Origin: Clostridia bacterium
GTDB lineage: Bacteria > Bacillota > Clostridia > UBA1212 > UBA1255
Length of the DNA: 49,868 nt
Direction of reading: 5' to 3'
Assembly: GCA_017935905.1 (NCBI GenBank)
Contig: JAGBGO010000066.1
Span: 1 to 49,868 of the forward strand
The translations under genes and the position numbers were made by a program. Below are positions 1 to 9,202 of this stretch, in pieces. Numbering within the stretch: position 1 is the first letter of the stretch; each line of letters starts with the position of its first letter. A model generated the notes under the pieces. It was not told the DNA's origin. It saw only the letters and a program-made list of their open reading frames with translations, and did no database searches.

Positions 1-32
1 CTAAAACGCGCCTTTGATGTTATACTAATCAC
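1..32 (-). CDS. Possible 5' end of an Rrf2-type regulator gene (truncated by window edge)
   Basis: Ten codons can be read on the minus strand from a GTG at 30-32, giving VISITSKARF before the window ends. An AGGAG (minus strand of 42-46) lies nine bases upstream, which is correct spacing. Rrf2/IscR proteins often begin with a similar (I/L)(S/T)(S/T)K(A/G)R(F/Y) motif, which is the only reason for the name. The reading frame is too short to prove, and a chance SD plus GTG cannot be excluded. Confidence 0.25.
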   Translation of the reverse strand, partial: MISITSKARF

Positions 33-102
33 GAAAAACAACTCCTTTGTGTTTGTGTTTTGTGTCGTTACTTAACATCATATCACATTTGAGTTGTTTT
101 TC
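33..102. repeat. 12-bp inverted repeat flanking a putative leader
   Basis: GAAAAACAACTC at 33-44 is perfectly repeated in inverted orientation (GAGTTGTTTTTC) at 91-102, 46 bases apart. The left arm overlaps the proposed AGGAG of the partial gene at 1-32. In a minus-strand transcript the pairing could hide that ribosome binding site, or the arms could be two operator half-sites. Function is inferred only. Confidence 0.45.
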
Positions 103-142
103 TCTTTTTATTTGTTACCTATCTATTGTACTATAACAGCTG

Positions 143-174
143 AAAAATTGGAAGCCCGTAAAAAGGACTTCCAA
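143..174 (-). terminator. Rho-independent terminator of the toxin-antitoxin operon
   Basis: On the minus strand a TTGGAAG / CTTCCAA stem (174-168 with 154-148) with a 13-base loop is followed by five T (147-143). It lies 21 bases beyond the toxin stop codon. Confidence 0.7.
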
Positions 175-195
175 AGATACATTTTTGAAGGGTTC

Positions 196-474
196 TTACC
201 GGAATAAATCAGCGTGACTGCCTACTCGGTAAAGCATCAAAACCAATACGTCTTGTACAACTTCATATACAAGTAACCAATCCGGTTCCACGTGACATTC
301 TCGACAACCTTTATAATTTCCACTTAGATCGTGGTCACGGTATCGCGCATCCAGCATTTCGCCTTTGGCTAACTGCTCAATAACAGAGAAAAGTTTATCT
401 AAATCCTTTCCCTGTTTCTTTGCCAATTTCAGATCTTTCTTAAATTGTGTGGTAAACCGGATTTCATACTTCAT
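196..474 (-). CDS. yafQ: YafQ/RelE-family mRNA interferase toxin
   Basis: This 92-residue protein has the YafQ/RelE layout: an N-terminal KYEIRFTTQFKKDLKLAKKQG helix region, a central LxGxxKGCRECHVEPDWLLVYEV strand region and a C-terminal RVGSHADLF tail. Known relatives cleave mRNA at the ribosome, and the conserved histidines (including HADLF) are the usual catalytic ones. Its start overlaps the antitoxin stop by four bases (ATGA, 471-474), so translation is probably coupled. The pair is transcribed from one promoter upstream of the antitoxin. Family assignment is confident; the gene symbol follows the E. coli homologue. Confidence 0.9.
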   Translation of the reverse strand: MKYEIRFTTQFKKDLKLAKKQGKDLDKLFSVIEQLAKGEMLDARYRDHDLSGNYKGCRECHVEPDWLLVYEVVQDVLVLMLYRVGSHADLFR

Positions 475-743
475 ACGTCAAGCGCTTTTCTCAAGTCCGT
501 CATATTGTCGTAGCCCATTTGTTTCTTGTCATACGCAATTGCTCGGCCCTCTCGAATGGCTGCCTCTGTTGTTTCATTTGGAACGTGTAACTTTACTTCG
601 AAGGGAATTCCATTTTCGCGAATCGCCTGTCGGAGGAAAATATTTATTGCGGTTGTCATATTCAGTCCCAATGCATCAAAAAGTTTCTCCGCTTGAAGTT
701 TAATATCTTTGTCTGTGCGAATATTCAAATTTGTAGACTCCAT
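471..743 (-). CDS. dinJ: RelB/DinJ-family antitoxin
   Basis: The 90-residue protein starts with a beta-strand LNIRTDKDIKLQAEKLFDALG and continues with LNMTTAINIFLRQAI, the ribbon-helix-helix DNA-binding fold of DinJ/RelB antitoxins. The C-terminal half (about 50-90) should wrap the toxin. The ATG at 741-743 is chosen over an upstream one because GGAGGTGA sits at the right distance. It would neutralise the YafQ-like toxin and, as in the family, repress its own promoter, whose -10 box overlaps a 12-bp palindrome. Confidence 0.9.
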   Translation of the reverse strand: MESTNLNIRTDKDIKLQAEKLFDALGLNMTTAINIFLRQAIRENGIPFEVKLHVPNETTEAAIREGRAIAYDKKQMGYDNMTDLRKALDV

Positions 744-764
744 AACAATCACCTCCGTAGTTAT

Positions 765-802
765 TATATGCATATATTAACATAATATGCGCACAATGTC
801 AA
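765..802 (-). promoter_or_regulatory. Toxin-antitoxin promoter with palindromic operator
   Basis: On the minus strand TTGACA (802-797), a 17-base spacer and TAATAT (779-774) form a near-consensus sigma-A promoter 31 bases upstream of the antitoxin start. The perfect palindrome TATATGCATATA at 765-776 overlaps the -10 and the likely start point and is the obvious autoregulation site. Confidence 0.75.
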
Positions 803-812
803 CACAAAATGC

Positions 813-846
813 ATACCGTGTGGATAGGAGCCTATCCACACGGTAT
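813..846. terminator. Perfect 15-bp stem hairpin after the repeat-protein gene
   Basis: ATACCGTGTGGATAG (813-827), loop GAGC and its exact complement (832-846) form a very strong hairpin downstream of the minus-strand gene ending at 987 and upstream of the TA promoter. The trailing T tract is poor, so it is a probable but atypical terminator. Confidence 0.5.
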
Positions 847-986
847 ATTTAGAGTAACAATTAACCTTCTTATAAATTATGATCCGGCAAATCGTTAGAA
901 GCCGTAATTACATCCGCACTTTCAAAAGAGATCACTTCAATAGTTGCTGTTTCAAACTTTTCTTGCATTTCACAAACACCTCTTTC

Positions 987-3839
987 TTATGCACGCTCGC
1001 TGGCCAGAACACCGTAGTAGTAAATGGCTTCAACCAACGGTTTCACTTCAGCCGCGCCATTATCCATAGCGTACTTAATATAAGTATTGACGCTGTAAGT
1101 AAGGGTCGCACCAACGATTCCGGTGCTATCTTGGAACGTAATTGTCAACGGTTCAGCGAAATCAGCTGCATATACGGGAATGTATACGTACCACAAGTTT
1201 GTGCCTGCAGAAACAAATTCTGTATATTCTTTACCACCGGCAACAACCTTCAAGCTGTCTACGGAAGTTGCCTGGAACTTCACCCGAATCTTGATGGTAT
1301 CATAAAGACCCAAGGTAGCTGCCTTCCAAACGTAATCGCCGTCATTAGAACCATTTACAGGGGCTGCCACGTTCCCTGCGGGATTAGAAGCATCATAGCC
1401 CTTTCCTGCTAAATAATCAGTCAGTAAACTTTGATCCAATCCATCATTGATGGCCGCATCGGCGGAGCCAAAATAACCCTGTGCCTGGGTACCGTAGTTC
1501 AAAAGGGCTACCAACAAAGCCTTCAAGTTGGCATCGTCGGTCTTCTCCAACTGGTTCAAGCAGTATTGACGTACACTGTAACCTTCGTAACGGGTGATTT
1601 CTGTACCGTCGATGGAAACATAGGCATCAATCGTTTTACCCATATCCTGGGGTAAAATGCCTTCCAAAGCAAACATATAAGCGTTGTCGCCCACAAGGCT
1701 TCCTTCCACAACGATTTCCTCTCCGTTATACACGTATGTCATAACCGGTGTACCTGTAACGTCAGCACCCAACATAACGGTGTAATGCATCGTAATGGAT
1801 TCCTTCAATTCGGGCTGTGCTGCAAGCGCTGCCTTCTTGACGAGAATTTCAATGGTGTCAATGGCTGCATAGTCCCCACTACTGTTCGGTCTTGTTTCCA
1901 GTGCCACGGTGTAATTACCAATAGGAAGAGCCTGGGAATATTTTACCCCGTACAAACCTTCGTAGGTATTGCCGCAATCCCACAGAACCCAAGAATCCAA
2001 CAAGGTACCGGATGCATTCCGAACGGCTACACGGTAGCGGGTATTGTAATCCAAATTTGCAATGGACATACCGTCGAAGGAAACAGCAATTTGTTCGCCG
2101 GAAATAAGGGTTTGTCTGGGAACGGTTACCGTAGGTTGATTGGGTGTCGTTCCTTCCGTTCTTTCCACAACTGTATACGTATAGGTCATATCCTCATAAC
2201 CGGGATACAGCGTATCCGTACCGTAGATAACCACTTTCATTGTGTAGGTACCCGGCTTACCTGCAAGGCTTGCATTCTTCAAATCAATCCATTCATTGCT
2301 GGAAGAACCACTGTTGGCACTATTCCTGGAAGTCCATTCAAATACCAGGGTGGAACCGTTGTAAATCTTAATAGAACGATGTCCAATATTCGTTATATCT
2401 GCCGCATCCGCAAAGGTGTAGGAGAAATACTGAACTTCTCCGGCGATATACTCAGTCTTACCGGCTTGGATAGAGCCACCTAACTGAACTGCCTTCTCAA
2501 CGGTAATGGTATATTCTTGTAAAATATCCAAATTACCGGATACAGCGTTCCAAACACGCAATCTAACCACATAGGTGCCGGCGCTCTTTACATAAACCGT
2601 GAAGCTGTTGCTTTCGCCCAAAGATGTGCTGGTATCCCAAATATTCCATTCATTTAACTTGGTGCCGCTTGCAGTGCCAAACCAAATGGAGTATACATCC
2701 GTGGAAGTCAGCAAATCGTCAACCAAACCTTCATAGGAAAAAGTAACAGACTCCCCTGCTTTCAACGTTTCTGTAGAAACAGACATCGTAAGAGGCTTAT
2801 CGTTTATAGTAACTGTAATCTCCTGCAAAGTAGAGTTTTGATCACTACCGTCAGTAATTTCAGAATCCCATATACGCAACTGCACAGTATATGTGCCGGC
2901 TGACAAATTCTCAAAAGTAACCTGTTCCATTTTAAAACCTTGACTATTGGAAATAACTTCTGTTTTTACGACTGTTCCACCTTTAAGAATTCGAACAGAA
3001 TATTGTGCGACACCAAAGCCTGTAACCCCAGCTGTATTGCCAATAGAAACAACCAAGGAATCTCCTACTGTTAATTCAGTAGACTCAGCAGAAATCGTAG
3101 GATGAGCCTTCTTTACTGTAACTGTAATTTCCTGTAAAGTAGAGTTTTGATCACTACCGTCAGTAATTTCAGAATCCCATATACGCAACTGCACAGTGTA
3201 TGTGCCGGCCGCCAAATTCTCAAAAGTAACCTGTTCCACTTTAAAGCCTTGACTATTGGAAATCACTTCTGTTTTTACGACTGTTCCACCTTTAAGGATT
3301 CGAACGGAATATTGTGCCACACCAAAGCCTGTAACCCCAGCTGTATTGCCAATAGAGACAATCAAAGGGGCTCCTACTGATAATTCAGTACACTCAACAG
3401 AAATTGTAGGATGAGCCTTCTTTACCGTAACTTGAATTTCATCCAAAGTAGAGTTTTGATCACTACCGTCAGTAATTCTCGAATCCCATAGACGCAGTTG
3501 CACCGTGTATGTGCCGGCTGCCAAATTCTCAAAAGTATACTGTTTCATTGTAAAATCACTACCACTAGAAACGTTACCACCTTTGTCTACTACGCTTCCA
3601 GCTTTATTTACAATTCGAACGGAATATACTACTTTACCACCGTGATAAGCGCCTTCTGTATTGCCAATATAAACAGTCAGGGACTGCCCTACTGTTATTT
3701 CCGTACTATCAACCATTGCCTCACTATCAAAGGAAATGGTGGGCGTTTCGGTTGCTCTTGTCTGTGTAGATGTTGCAAAAGGCACATATAAGCCAACGCA
3801 TATCGCCAATGCAATGGTAAAAGCAATTACTCTCTTCAT
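987..3839 (-). CDS. Secreted repeat-containing surface protein
   Basis: The 950-residue protein starts at the ATG at 3837-3839, which has AGGAGG seven bases upstream. It opens with a signal peptide (MKRVIAFTIALAICVGLYV then A-rich cleavage region). Residues about 33-345 hold three roughly 103-residue beta-rich repeats, each ending in ENLAAGTYTVQLR.WDS.ITDGSDQNSTL.E. The second and third repeats are almost identical. More divergent Ig/bacterial-adhesin-like modules follow to about 750 (GTYTV..R.. motif recurs). The C-terminal 200 residues resemble a module common on gut Clostridia surface proteins (VRQYCLNQLEK...LLVALLNYGTQAQ). No LPXTG or S-layer homology segment is seen, so the attachment mode is unknown. 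It sits alone between two terminators. An adhesin or carbohydrate-related role is inference. Confidence 0.8.
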   Translation of the reverse strand: MKRVIAFTIALAICVGLYVPFATSTQTRATETPTISFDSEAMVDSTEITVGQSLTVYIGNTEGAYHGGKVVYSVRIVNKAGSVVDKGGNVSSGSDFTMKQYTFENLAAGTYTVQLRLWDSRITDGSDQNSTLDEIQVTVKKAHPTISVECTELSVGAPLIVSIGNTAGVTGFGVAQYSVRILKGGTVVKTEVISNSQGFKVEQVTFENLAAGTYTVQLRIWDSEITDGSDQNSTLQEITVTVKKAHPTISAESTELTVGDSLVVSIGNTAGVTGFGVAQYSVRILKGGTVVKTEVISNSQGFKMEQVTFENLSAGTYTVQLRIWDSEITDGSDQNSTLQEITVTINDKPLTMSVSTETLKAGESVTFSYEGLVDDLLTSTDVYSIWFGTASGTKLNEWNIWDTSTSLGESNSFTVYVKSAGTYVVRLRVWNAVSGNLDILQEYTITVEKAVQLGGSIQAGKTEYIAGEVQYFSYTFADAADITNIGHRSIKIYNGSTLVFEWTSRNSANSGSSSNEWIDLKNASLAGKPGTYTMKVVIYGTDTLYPGYEDMTYTYTVVERTEGTTPNQPTVTVPRQTLISGEQIAVSFDGMSIANLDYNTRYRVAVRNASGTLLDSWVLWDCGNTYEGLYGVKYSQALPIGNYTVALETRPNSSGDYAAIDTIEILVKKAALAAQPELKESITMHYTVMLGADVTGTPVMTYVYNGEEIVVEGSLVGDNAYMFALEGILPQDMGKTIDAYVSIDGTEITRYEGYSVRQYCLNQLEKTDDANLKALLVALLNYGTQAQGYFGSADAAINDGLDQSLLTDYLAGKGYDASNPAGNVAAPVNGSNDGDYVWKAATLGLYDTIKIRVKFQATSVDSLKVVAGGKEYTEFVSAGTNLWYVYIPVYAADFAEPLTITFQDSTGIVGATLTYSVNTYIKYAMDNGAAEVKPLVEAIYYYGVLASERA
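2800..3735. repeat. Three tandem 309-bp in-frame repeats
   Basis: The block beginning GTAGAGTTTTGATCACTACC recurs at about 2830, 3139 and 3448, exactly 309 bp (103 codons) apart. The two lower-coordinate copies (about 2800-3108 and 3109-3417) are nearly identical over their whole length; the third (about 3418-3735) has diverged in the middle. This indicates a recent duplication or gene conversion inside the surface-protein gene. Confidence 0.9.
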
Positions 3840-3876
3840 TTTGCATCCTCCTATTATTGCAATTAATATAATTAAC

Positions 3877-3905
3877 ATTTTATACATTTTTAAATATATT
3901 AACAA
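3877..3905 (-). promoter_or_regulatory. Promoter of the surface-protein gene
   Basis: TTGTTA (3905-3900) and TAAAAT (3882-3877) are 17 bases apart on the minus strand, about 38 bases upstream of the start codon, in a very A/T-rich stretch. Confidence 0.5.
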
Positions 3906-3944
3906 TGCAATAAAAGACACTCAGATTATGATTTTAGATACAAC

Positions 3945-3984
3945 AAAAAGGCGTACACAGAAAAACTTCCGTATACGCCAAAAA
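3945..3984 (-). terminator. Terminator of the arginine operon
   Basis: On the minus strand GGCGTATAC pairs with GTACGCC (3979-3974 with 3955-3950) and is followed by five T. It lies 17 bases after the argF stop codon. Confidence 0.75.
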
Positions 3985-4000
3985 GTACGTTATTTTCTTC

Positions 4001-4984
4001 TTACAGCGTAGCTGCCATAACCGCCTTAATCGTATGCATGCGGTTCTCTGCTTCGTCAAAGACAATGGACTGATCACTTTCAAACACTTCGTCGGTAACT
4101 TCCATACAATCAATACCGAACTTCTCGTAGATTTCTTTACCTACGGTAGTCTTCAAATCGTGGAAAGCAGGCAAGCAGTGCATGAAACGGCACTGAGGAC
4201 CGGCATTCTTCATCAAAGCAGAAGTCACACGGTAAGGCGTTAAATCTTCAATACGCTCTTTCCAAACTTCAGCCGGCTCACCCATAGAAACCCAAACGTC
4301 TGTGTAGATTACAGAAGCACCGCCAGTTGCCTCCATAGGATCTTCAATAAACTCAAGAACAGCCCCTGTTTCTGCGGCAATCGCTTGACACGTGGCAATC
4401 AATTCAGGATCAGGGAAATACTTCTTATTGCTGCAAGCCACAAAATGCATGCCCATTTTCGCACAGCCAACCATCAAAGAATTTCCCATATTGTACCGGG
4501 CATCGCCCATATAAACCAACTTAATCCCCTTAAGTGAGCCAAAATGTTCTTTAATGGTCATAAAGTCTGCCAGAATCTGGGTGGGATGGAACTCGTTGGT
4601 AAGACCGTTCCAAACGGGAACGCCGGCATATTTCGCCAAATCTTCCACAATTTCCTGGCCGAAACCCCGGTATTCAATACCGTCGAACATACGACCTAAT
4701 ACGCGAGCCGTATCGGCGATACTTTCTTTCTTGCCGATCTGAGAACCGGATGGATCCAAATATACCGGGTGCATACCAAGATCCGCTGCTGCCACTTCAA
4801 AAGCACAGCGAGTACGGGTACTGGTTTTCTCAAATACAAGGGCGATGTTCTTGCCCTGACAGAAACGGTGGGGAATGCCCTTCTTCTTTTGATCTTTCAA
4901 AACCAACGCGTAGTCAATCAATTCTTCAATCTCAGCCGGGGTGAAATCCAATAACTTCAAAAAGCTCTTACCCTTTAAATCCAT
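4001..4984 (-). CDS. argF: Ornithine carbamoyltransferase
   Basis: The 327-residue protein joins ornithine and carbamoyl phosphate to give citrulline in the cytoplasm. The carbamoyl-phosphate motif STRTR is at 55-59, followed by the ornithine-side motifs NEFHPTQ and, near 260, MHCLPAFHD, whose Cys is the catalytic residue of the family. Length matches typical OTCs. It is the last gene of the arginine operon; the ATG follows the argD stop by one base and its GGAG ribosome site lies in the end of argD. The strongest alternative, a putrescine or aspartate carbamoyltransferase, does not fit the HCLP motif and the context. Confidence 0.97.
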   Translation of the reverse strand: MDLKGKSFLKLLDFTPAEIEELIDYALVLKDQKKKGIPHRFCQGKNIALVFEKTSTRTRCAFEVAAADLGMHPVYLDPSGSQIGKKESIADTARVLGRMFDGIEYRGFGQEIVEDLAKYAGVPVWNGLTNEFHPTQILADFMTIKEHFGSLKGIKLVYMGDARYNMGNSLMVGCAKMGMHFVACSNKKYFPDPELIATCQAIAAETGAVLEFIEDPMEATGGASVIYTDVWVSMGEPAEVWKERIEDLTPYRVTSALMKNAGPQCRFMHCLPAFHDLKTTVGKEIYEKFGIDCMEVTDEVFESDQSIVFDEAENRMHTIKAVMAATL

Positions 4985-4985
4985 T

Positions 4986-6161
4986 TTACACAGCTCCTTC
5001 CGAAATAACAGCCTTGAGGACGGAAACCGCCTCTTTCAAAACCTTCATAGGAATATTCAAAGCAGGAAGCAGACGAACTTTATCTTTCGCCGTCAAGCAT
5101 AAAACGCCACGTTCCATACAAGCCTTTACCACTTCCCCTGCGGGACGCGCTGTCTTAATACCGATCATTAAGCCCAGACCGGACACGCTTTCCACACCGG
5201 GGCAGTCCGATAAAGCGCTAAATACGTAGTCGCTCTTCTTCTCCACGTTCTTTAAGAAAGCCGGTGTTAAACGCTCCACAATACTGATGGCACCGGCGCA
5301 AGCTACGGGATTGCCCCCAAAGGTAGAACCGTGGTCGCCAAAGCCAAGCACATTCTCCACTTTTGCACTGAGTAAGACAGCGCCGATGGGAAGGCCGCCG
5401 CCAAGGCCTTTTGCCGTAGAAACCACGTCCGGTTGAATACCGTAATGCATATAGGCATACATCTTACCCGTCCGTCCGTTTCCGGTCTGCACCTCGTCAA
5501 TAATGAGTATAATATCTTCCTTTTTACAGAAATCTGCAACCCGGCGCACAAAATCGGGATCCATGGCGATAACGCCGCCCTCTCCCTGTACGCACTCCAT
5601 CATCACAGCCGCCGCTTTATGGAAAAGTGCTGCCGCCTTCAAACCTTCAAAATCCCCCGCATCCACGGAAACGAAGCCCGGTGTCAAAGGCTGGAACAGT
5701 TCGTGATAGTGTTCTTGGCCCGTAGCCGCTAAAGTGGTAAGGGTGCGGCCGTGAAAACTGTTTTTCAGGGTAATAATGGTAAAATATTCTGCGCCTTTCT
5801 TGTCGGAAGCGTATTTTCGCGCTACTTTAATAGCACATTCGTTGGCTTCTGCACCGGAATTGGCGAAGAATACTTTCTTCATACCGGTTTTCTTGCAAAG
5901 CATTTGGGCAAGGCGGGCACAAGGCTCTGTATAATACAAGTTGGACATGTGTTGGACTTTGCCAAGTTGCGCAGTCACAGCCTCGACCCAAGTTTCATCG
6001 GAAATGCCGAAGGCGGTAACGCCGATTCCGGAACCCATATCAATATAGCGTTTGCCTTTGTCATCGTACACTTCGGAACCGGATCCCCCTGTAATCACCA
6101 CGGGAAAACGGTTGTACGTACCGGCAATATAACTTTTATCGATTTTCTTCAAATCTGCCAT
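4986..6161 (-). CDS. argD: Acetylornithine aminotransferase
   Basis: This 391-residue class-III PLP aminotransferase converts N-acetylglutamate semialdehyde to N-acetylornithine. Visible motifs are the NSGAEANE phosphate-binding loop, the FHGRT segment, [12 protein letters not shown], and [13 protein letters not shown] whose lysine should carry PLP. The AGGAGG ribosome site lies at the argB stop codon. It lies between argB and argF with almost no gaps, which supports translation from one message. Closely related GABA or ornithine aminotransferases are excluded mainly by context. Confidence 0.96.
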   Translation of the reverse strand: MADLKKIDKSYIAGTYNRFPVVITGGSGSEVYDDKGKRYIDMGSGIGVTAFGISDETWVEAVTAQLGKVQHMSNLYYTEPCARLAQMLCKKTGMKKVFFANSGAEANECAIKVARKYASDKKGAEYFTIITLKNSFHGRTLTTLAATGQEHYHELFQPLTPGFVSVDAGDFEGLKAAALFHKAAAVMMECVQGEGGVIAMDPDFVRRVADFCKKEDIILIIDEVQTGNGRTGKMYAYMHYGIQPDVVSTAKGLGGGLPIGAVLLSAKVENVLGFGDHGSTFGGNPVACAGAISIVERLTPAFLKNVEKKSDYVFSALSDCPGVESVSGLGLMIGIKTARPAGEVVKACMERGVLCLTAKDKVRLLPALNIPMKVLKEAVSVLKAVISEGAV

Positions 6162-6165
6162 TGGT

Positions 6166-7029
6166 TTATCCTCCTACGACCATGGTGCCGGCGCCTTCGT
6201 CTGTTAGAAGCTCCATCAAAATGGAGTGAGAAATGCGGCCGTCCATAATAATAACTTTCTTAACGCCTTTGTGAATGGCTTCTACGCAGCAGTCTACTTT
6301 GGGAATCATACCGCCGGATACAACCCCTTCTTCTTTGAGGCGGGCTGCATCGGAAACGGTCATTTTTGGAATCAAGGTGGAGGGATCGTCTTTGTCCCGA
6401 AGAACGCCGGCGATATCCGTCATCATGAACAAGTTCTCTGCTTCCAAAGCCCCTGCAATGTACGCAGCCGCTGTGTCGCCATTAATGTTGTAGGCGTTGC
6501 CTTCCCGGTCACAACCCAAAGTGGAAACAACGGGAATATAGCCTTTCTCCAATAAGTCCTGAATGGGACGGATGTTGACGTCTACAATCTTACCGACGTA
6601 ACCCAGACGCTCGTCTTTCATCTTGGCTTCAATGAGTCTGCCGTCCATACCGGAAATACCCATGGCTTTTCCGCCTTTCATTTCAAGGAGATTCACCAAG
6701 GTCTTGTTCATTTTACCGGCTAAGATCATTTGTACAATGTCTACGGTTTCTTTGTCCGTTACACGAAGGCCGTCTACAAACTCCGGCTTCTTACCCAGTT
6801 TGCTCATCATTTCACTGATTTCAGGGCCGCCGCCGTGTACCAGTACAACTTTTACGCCGATCAGCCACAAAAGCACGATATCTTCCATCACCTGCTGCTT
6901 GAGCTGCTCGTTGATCATGGCGTTGCCGCCGTATTTCACCACAACGATCTTGCCGTTATATTTACGAATGTACGGAAGGGCTTGTGTCAGTACTTCTGCC
7001 CGCTGTGCATTTGAAAAAACGTTGTCCAT
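6166..7029 (-). CDS. argB: Acetylglutamate kinase
   Basis: The 287-residue amino-acid-kinase-fold enzyme phosphorylates N-acetylglutamate. It shows VVKYGGNAM near residue 30, VHGGGPEIS near 65 and the C-terminal GGMIPKVDCCVEAI segment that binds nucleotide. An N-terminal helix (about 1-20, FSNAQRAEVLTQALPYIRKY) of the type that mediates hexamer formation and arginine feedback inhibition is present, so feedback control by arginine is likely (inference from family). The start ATG has AGGGGGG upstream. Confidence 0.97.
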   Translation of the reverse strand: MDNVFSNAQRAEVLTQALPYIRKYNGKIVVVKYGGNAMINEQLKQQVMEDIVLLWLIGVKVVLVHGGGPEISEMMSKLGKKPEFVDGLRVTDKETVDIVQMILAGKMNKTLVNLLEMKGGKAMGISGMDGRLIEAKMKDERLGYVGKIVDVNIRPIQDLLEKGYIPVVSTLGCDREGNAYNINGDTAAAYIAGALEAENLFMMTDIAGVLRDKDDPSTLIPKMTVSDAARLKEEGVVSGGMIPKVDCCVEAIHKGVKKVIIMDGRISHSILMELLTDEGAGTMVVGG

Positions 7030-7044
7030 ACTGTAATCCCCCTA

Positions 7045-8259
7045 TTAAGTCCGGTAATCTCCGTTAATCTTCACGTAATCATAAGTAAGGTCGCAGCCCC
7101 AAGCCGTCGCCGTTCCCGGGCCTTCTCCGCAGCCAACCAGAATCTCAATTTCTTTCTCCAGTAAGATTTCTTTTGCAATTTCTTCGGAGAATTCTATGCC
7201 TGCGCCGTCTTTGCATACGGGGATGGTGCCCTTGGCACTTCTAAAGGCTACGTCCACCCGATTTACGTCCACGTTCGCTCCGCTGTAGCCGATGGCACAC
7301 AGTACACGGCCCCAGTTGGCATCTGCGCCAAACATAGCCGCCTTCAAAAGGCTGGAGCAAATCACGCTCTTGGCAACAATCTTGGCATTCTGCGTATCAC
7401 AAGCGCCGGTTACGTGGCATTCCAACAGTTTGGTAGCACCCTCTCCGTCCCCTGCAATCATCCGGCAAAGATGAACGGTGACCGTGTTCAGTGCTTTCAT
7501 AAAGGTTTCAAATTCGGGGCCTTCCGCGGTGATCTCTTGGTTCCCTGCCCGGCCGTTTGCCAGTACAACCACCATATCATTGGTAGAAGTATCTCCGTCT
7601 ACGCTCACCATATTAAAGGTGTCTGCAATGTCAGAAGACAGTGCTTTTTGCAGCATCTCCGGGCTGATTGCAACGTCGGAAGTAATAAATACCAACATGG
7701 TAGCCATATTGGGGTGAATCATACCGCTGCCTTTGGCAATGCCGCCGATGCGGCAAACCTTTCCGCCGATTTCAAACTCTACGGCAACTTCCTTCACAAT
7801 GGTGTCGGTAGTCATAATGCCTTCAGCGGCTGTTAAACTGCCATCCGGGTTAAGACCTTCTGCCAAGGGTTTCATCCCCGCTGCAATGGGTTCAATGGGA
7901 AGCGGCTGACCGATGACGCCCGTAGAAGCTATGACAATGTCCTCCGGTTTCAAACCCAATGTTTCTGCCGCAAGCAAGCTCATTTTCTCTGCAATTTCCA
8001 CGCCGTCTGCGTTACAGGTATTGGCGTTACCGCTGTTGCAAAGAATGGCTTGGGCTTTGCCGTCTGCAATGTGGGCTTTGGTCACAGCCAAAGGCGCACC
8101 TTTCACCAAATTGGTGGTATAAACGGCGGCTGCCGTTGCCGGTGTTTCGCTGTAAATAAGCGCCAAATCCCGTTTGGTGCGATTCTTCCGAATCCCGCAA
8201 TGCACACCGTTTGCTGTAAATCCTTTTGCGGCACAAACGCCGCCGGAAATCAATTTCAT
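7045..8259 (-). CDS. argJ: Glutamate N-acetyltransferase (ArgJ, probably bifunctional)
   Basis: The 404-residue ArgJ transfers the acetyl group from N-acetylornithine to glutamate, recycling it. The proenzyme self-cleaves before the nucleophilic Thr in KGSGMIHPNMATML; that Thr is about residue 187 here, giving two chains. Because no argA or argE is present in the operon, ArgJ is expected to provide the cyclic pathway, possibly also using acetyl-CoA for the first step. Both activities cannot be told apart from sequence alone. The gene lies between argC and argB. Confidence 0.97.
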   Translation of the reverse strand: MKLISGGVCAAKGFTANGVHCGIRKNRTKRDLALIYSETPATAAAVYTTNLVKGAPLAVTKAHIADGKAQAILCNSGNANTCNADGVEIAEKMSLLAAETLGLKPEDIVIASTGVIGQPLPIEPIAAGMKPLAEGLNPDGSLTAAEGIMTTDTIVKEVAVEFEIGGKVCRIGGIAKGSGMIHPNMATMLVFITSDVAISPEMLQKALSSDIADTFNMVSVDGDTSTNDMVVVLANGRAGNQEITAEGPEFETFMKALNTVTVHLCRMIAGDGEGATKLLECHVTGACDTQNAKIVAKSVICSSLLKAAMFGADANWGRVLCAIGYSGANVDVNRVDVAFRSAKGTIPVCKDGAGIEFSEEIAKEILLEKEIEILVGCGEGPGTATAWGCDLTYDYVKINGDYRT

Positions 8260-8278
8260 ATCCTAAACTCCCCTTTTT

Positions 8279-9202
8279 TTATTGGCACAATCCCGTATCT
8301 TCGGGACATCCCAGTACTATGTTCATATTTTGAATGGCGGCGCCGGAAGCGCCTTTGCCTAAGTTATCAAATCGGGCTACCAATAAGAGGCGGTCTTCGT
8401 TTCCCGTAACCGTCACTTCCATGGTGTCTTTGCCGGAATATTTTCCCGCGGAGAGGAAGCCTGCCTCATCGCCGCTTTCGGTAAAATGCACCATACCCTT
8501 CTCGTAATAAGCTCTATAGCAAGCCTTCACGTCTTCTAAAGTGCCATTTAACTGGCTTTTTACAATCGGCACCGTTACTTCCATGCCGCTGTAATAAGGT
8601 GCTACAACAGGGCAGAATACCGGGCTTTGGGTAAGGCCGCAGATTTTGGCCATTTCCGGAAGATGTTTGTGGCTTTGAGAAAGGCCGTACATTCTGGGGG
8701 CGTCCAAAAGTGCGTCCCGCCCTTCTTCTTCGTACTCCGCAATCATTTTCTTGCCGCCGCCGGAATAGCCGGTTAAGGAGAAGCAAGAAAGTTGTGCGTC
8801 TTTTGATAAAAGTCCCTTCTCTACCAAAGGTGCTACCAAAGCAATAAAGCCGCTTGCGTGACAGCCGGGATTGGCAATGCGTTTCGCCTGTGCGATTTGT
8901 GCCCGTCTTCCGGAGAGTTCCGGGAACCCGTACGCCCACGTGTCTAACGTTCTGTGGGCCGTAGACGTGTCAATGATGACTGTGTCCGAATTGGTAGGAA
9001 GTTCTGCCGCTTCAATAGCAGCCGGGTCGGGCAAACACAAGAAGACTACGTCCGCCTGGTTCATTAAATTCTTTCTGGTTTCCGGGTCCTTCCGCAGTTC
9101 TTCAGGGATGGGTAAAATTTCTAAATCTGTTCTTGCGGATAAACGTTCGTGAATCCGAAGTCCCGTAGTCCCTACGCTACCGTCAATAAATATTTTTTTC
9201 AT
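8279..9202 (-). CDS. argC: N-acetyl-gamma-glutamyl-phosphate reductase, short type
   Basis: The 307-residue enzyme reduces N-acetylglutamyl phosphate to the semialdehyde with NADPH. It has the nucleotide-binding start KKIFIDGSVGTTGLRIHERL and the catalytic cysteine in NPGCHASG (Cys114). Its length and opening match the shorter ArgC type (about 310 residues), not the 340-residue form usual in Bacillus. The ATG at 9200-9202 overlaps the argH stop (ATGA), so it is preferred to an upstream in-frame start that would lie inside argH. Confidence 0.95.
   Translation of the reverse strand: MKKIFIDGSVGTTGLRIHERLSARTDLEILPIPEELRKDPETRKNLMNQADVVFLCLPDPAAIEAAELPTNSDTVIIDTSTAHRTLDTWAYGFPELSGRRAQIAQAKRIANPGCHASGFIALVAPLVEKGLLSKDAQLSCFSLTGYSGGGKKMIAEYEEEGRDALLDAPRMYGLSQSHKHLPEMAKICGLTQSPVFCPVVAPYYSGMEVTVPIVKSQLNGTLEDVKACYRAYYEKGMVHFTESGDEAGFLSAGKYSGKDTMEVTVTGNEDRLLLVARFDNLGKGASGAAIQNMNIVLGCPEDTGLCQ

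Noticed and set aside
471..773. Longer antitoxin start ten codons upstream
   Set aside because: That start lies inside the promoter -10 palindrome and has no ribosome site; the ATG at 743 has GGAGGTGA.
813..846. Membership of the strong hairpin in the palindrome superfamily
   Set aside because: It is perfectly paired with a four-base loop and lacks GG/CC ends; it looks like an ordinary terminator or operator.
1785..2483. Plus-strand frame of 232 codons opposite the surface-protein gene
   Set aside because: It mirrors the biased codon use of the opposite strand, has no ribosome site, and overlaps a gene with a signal peptide and repeats.
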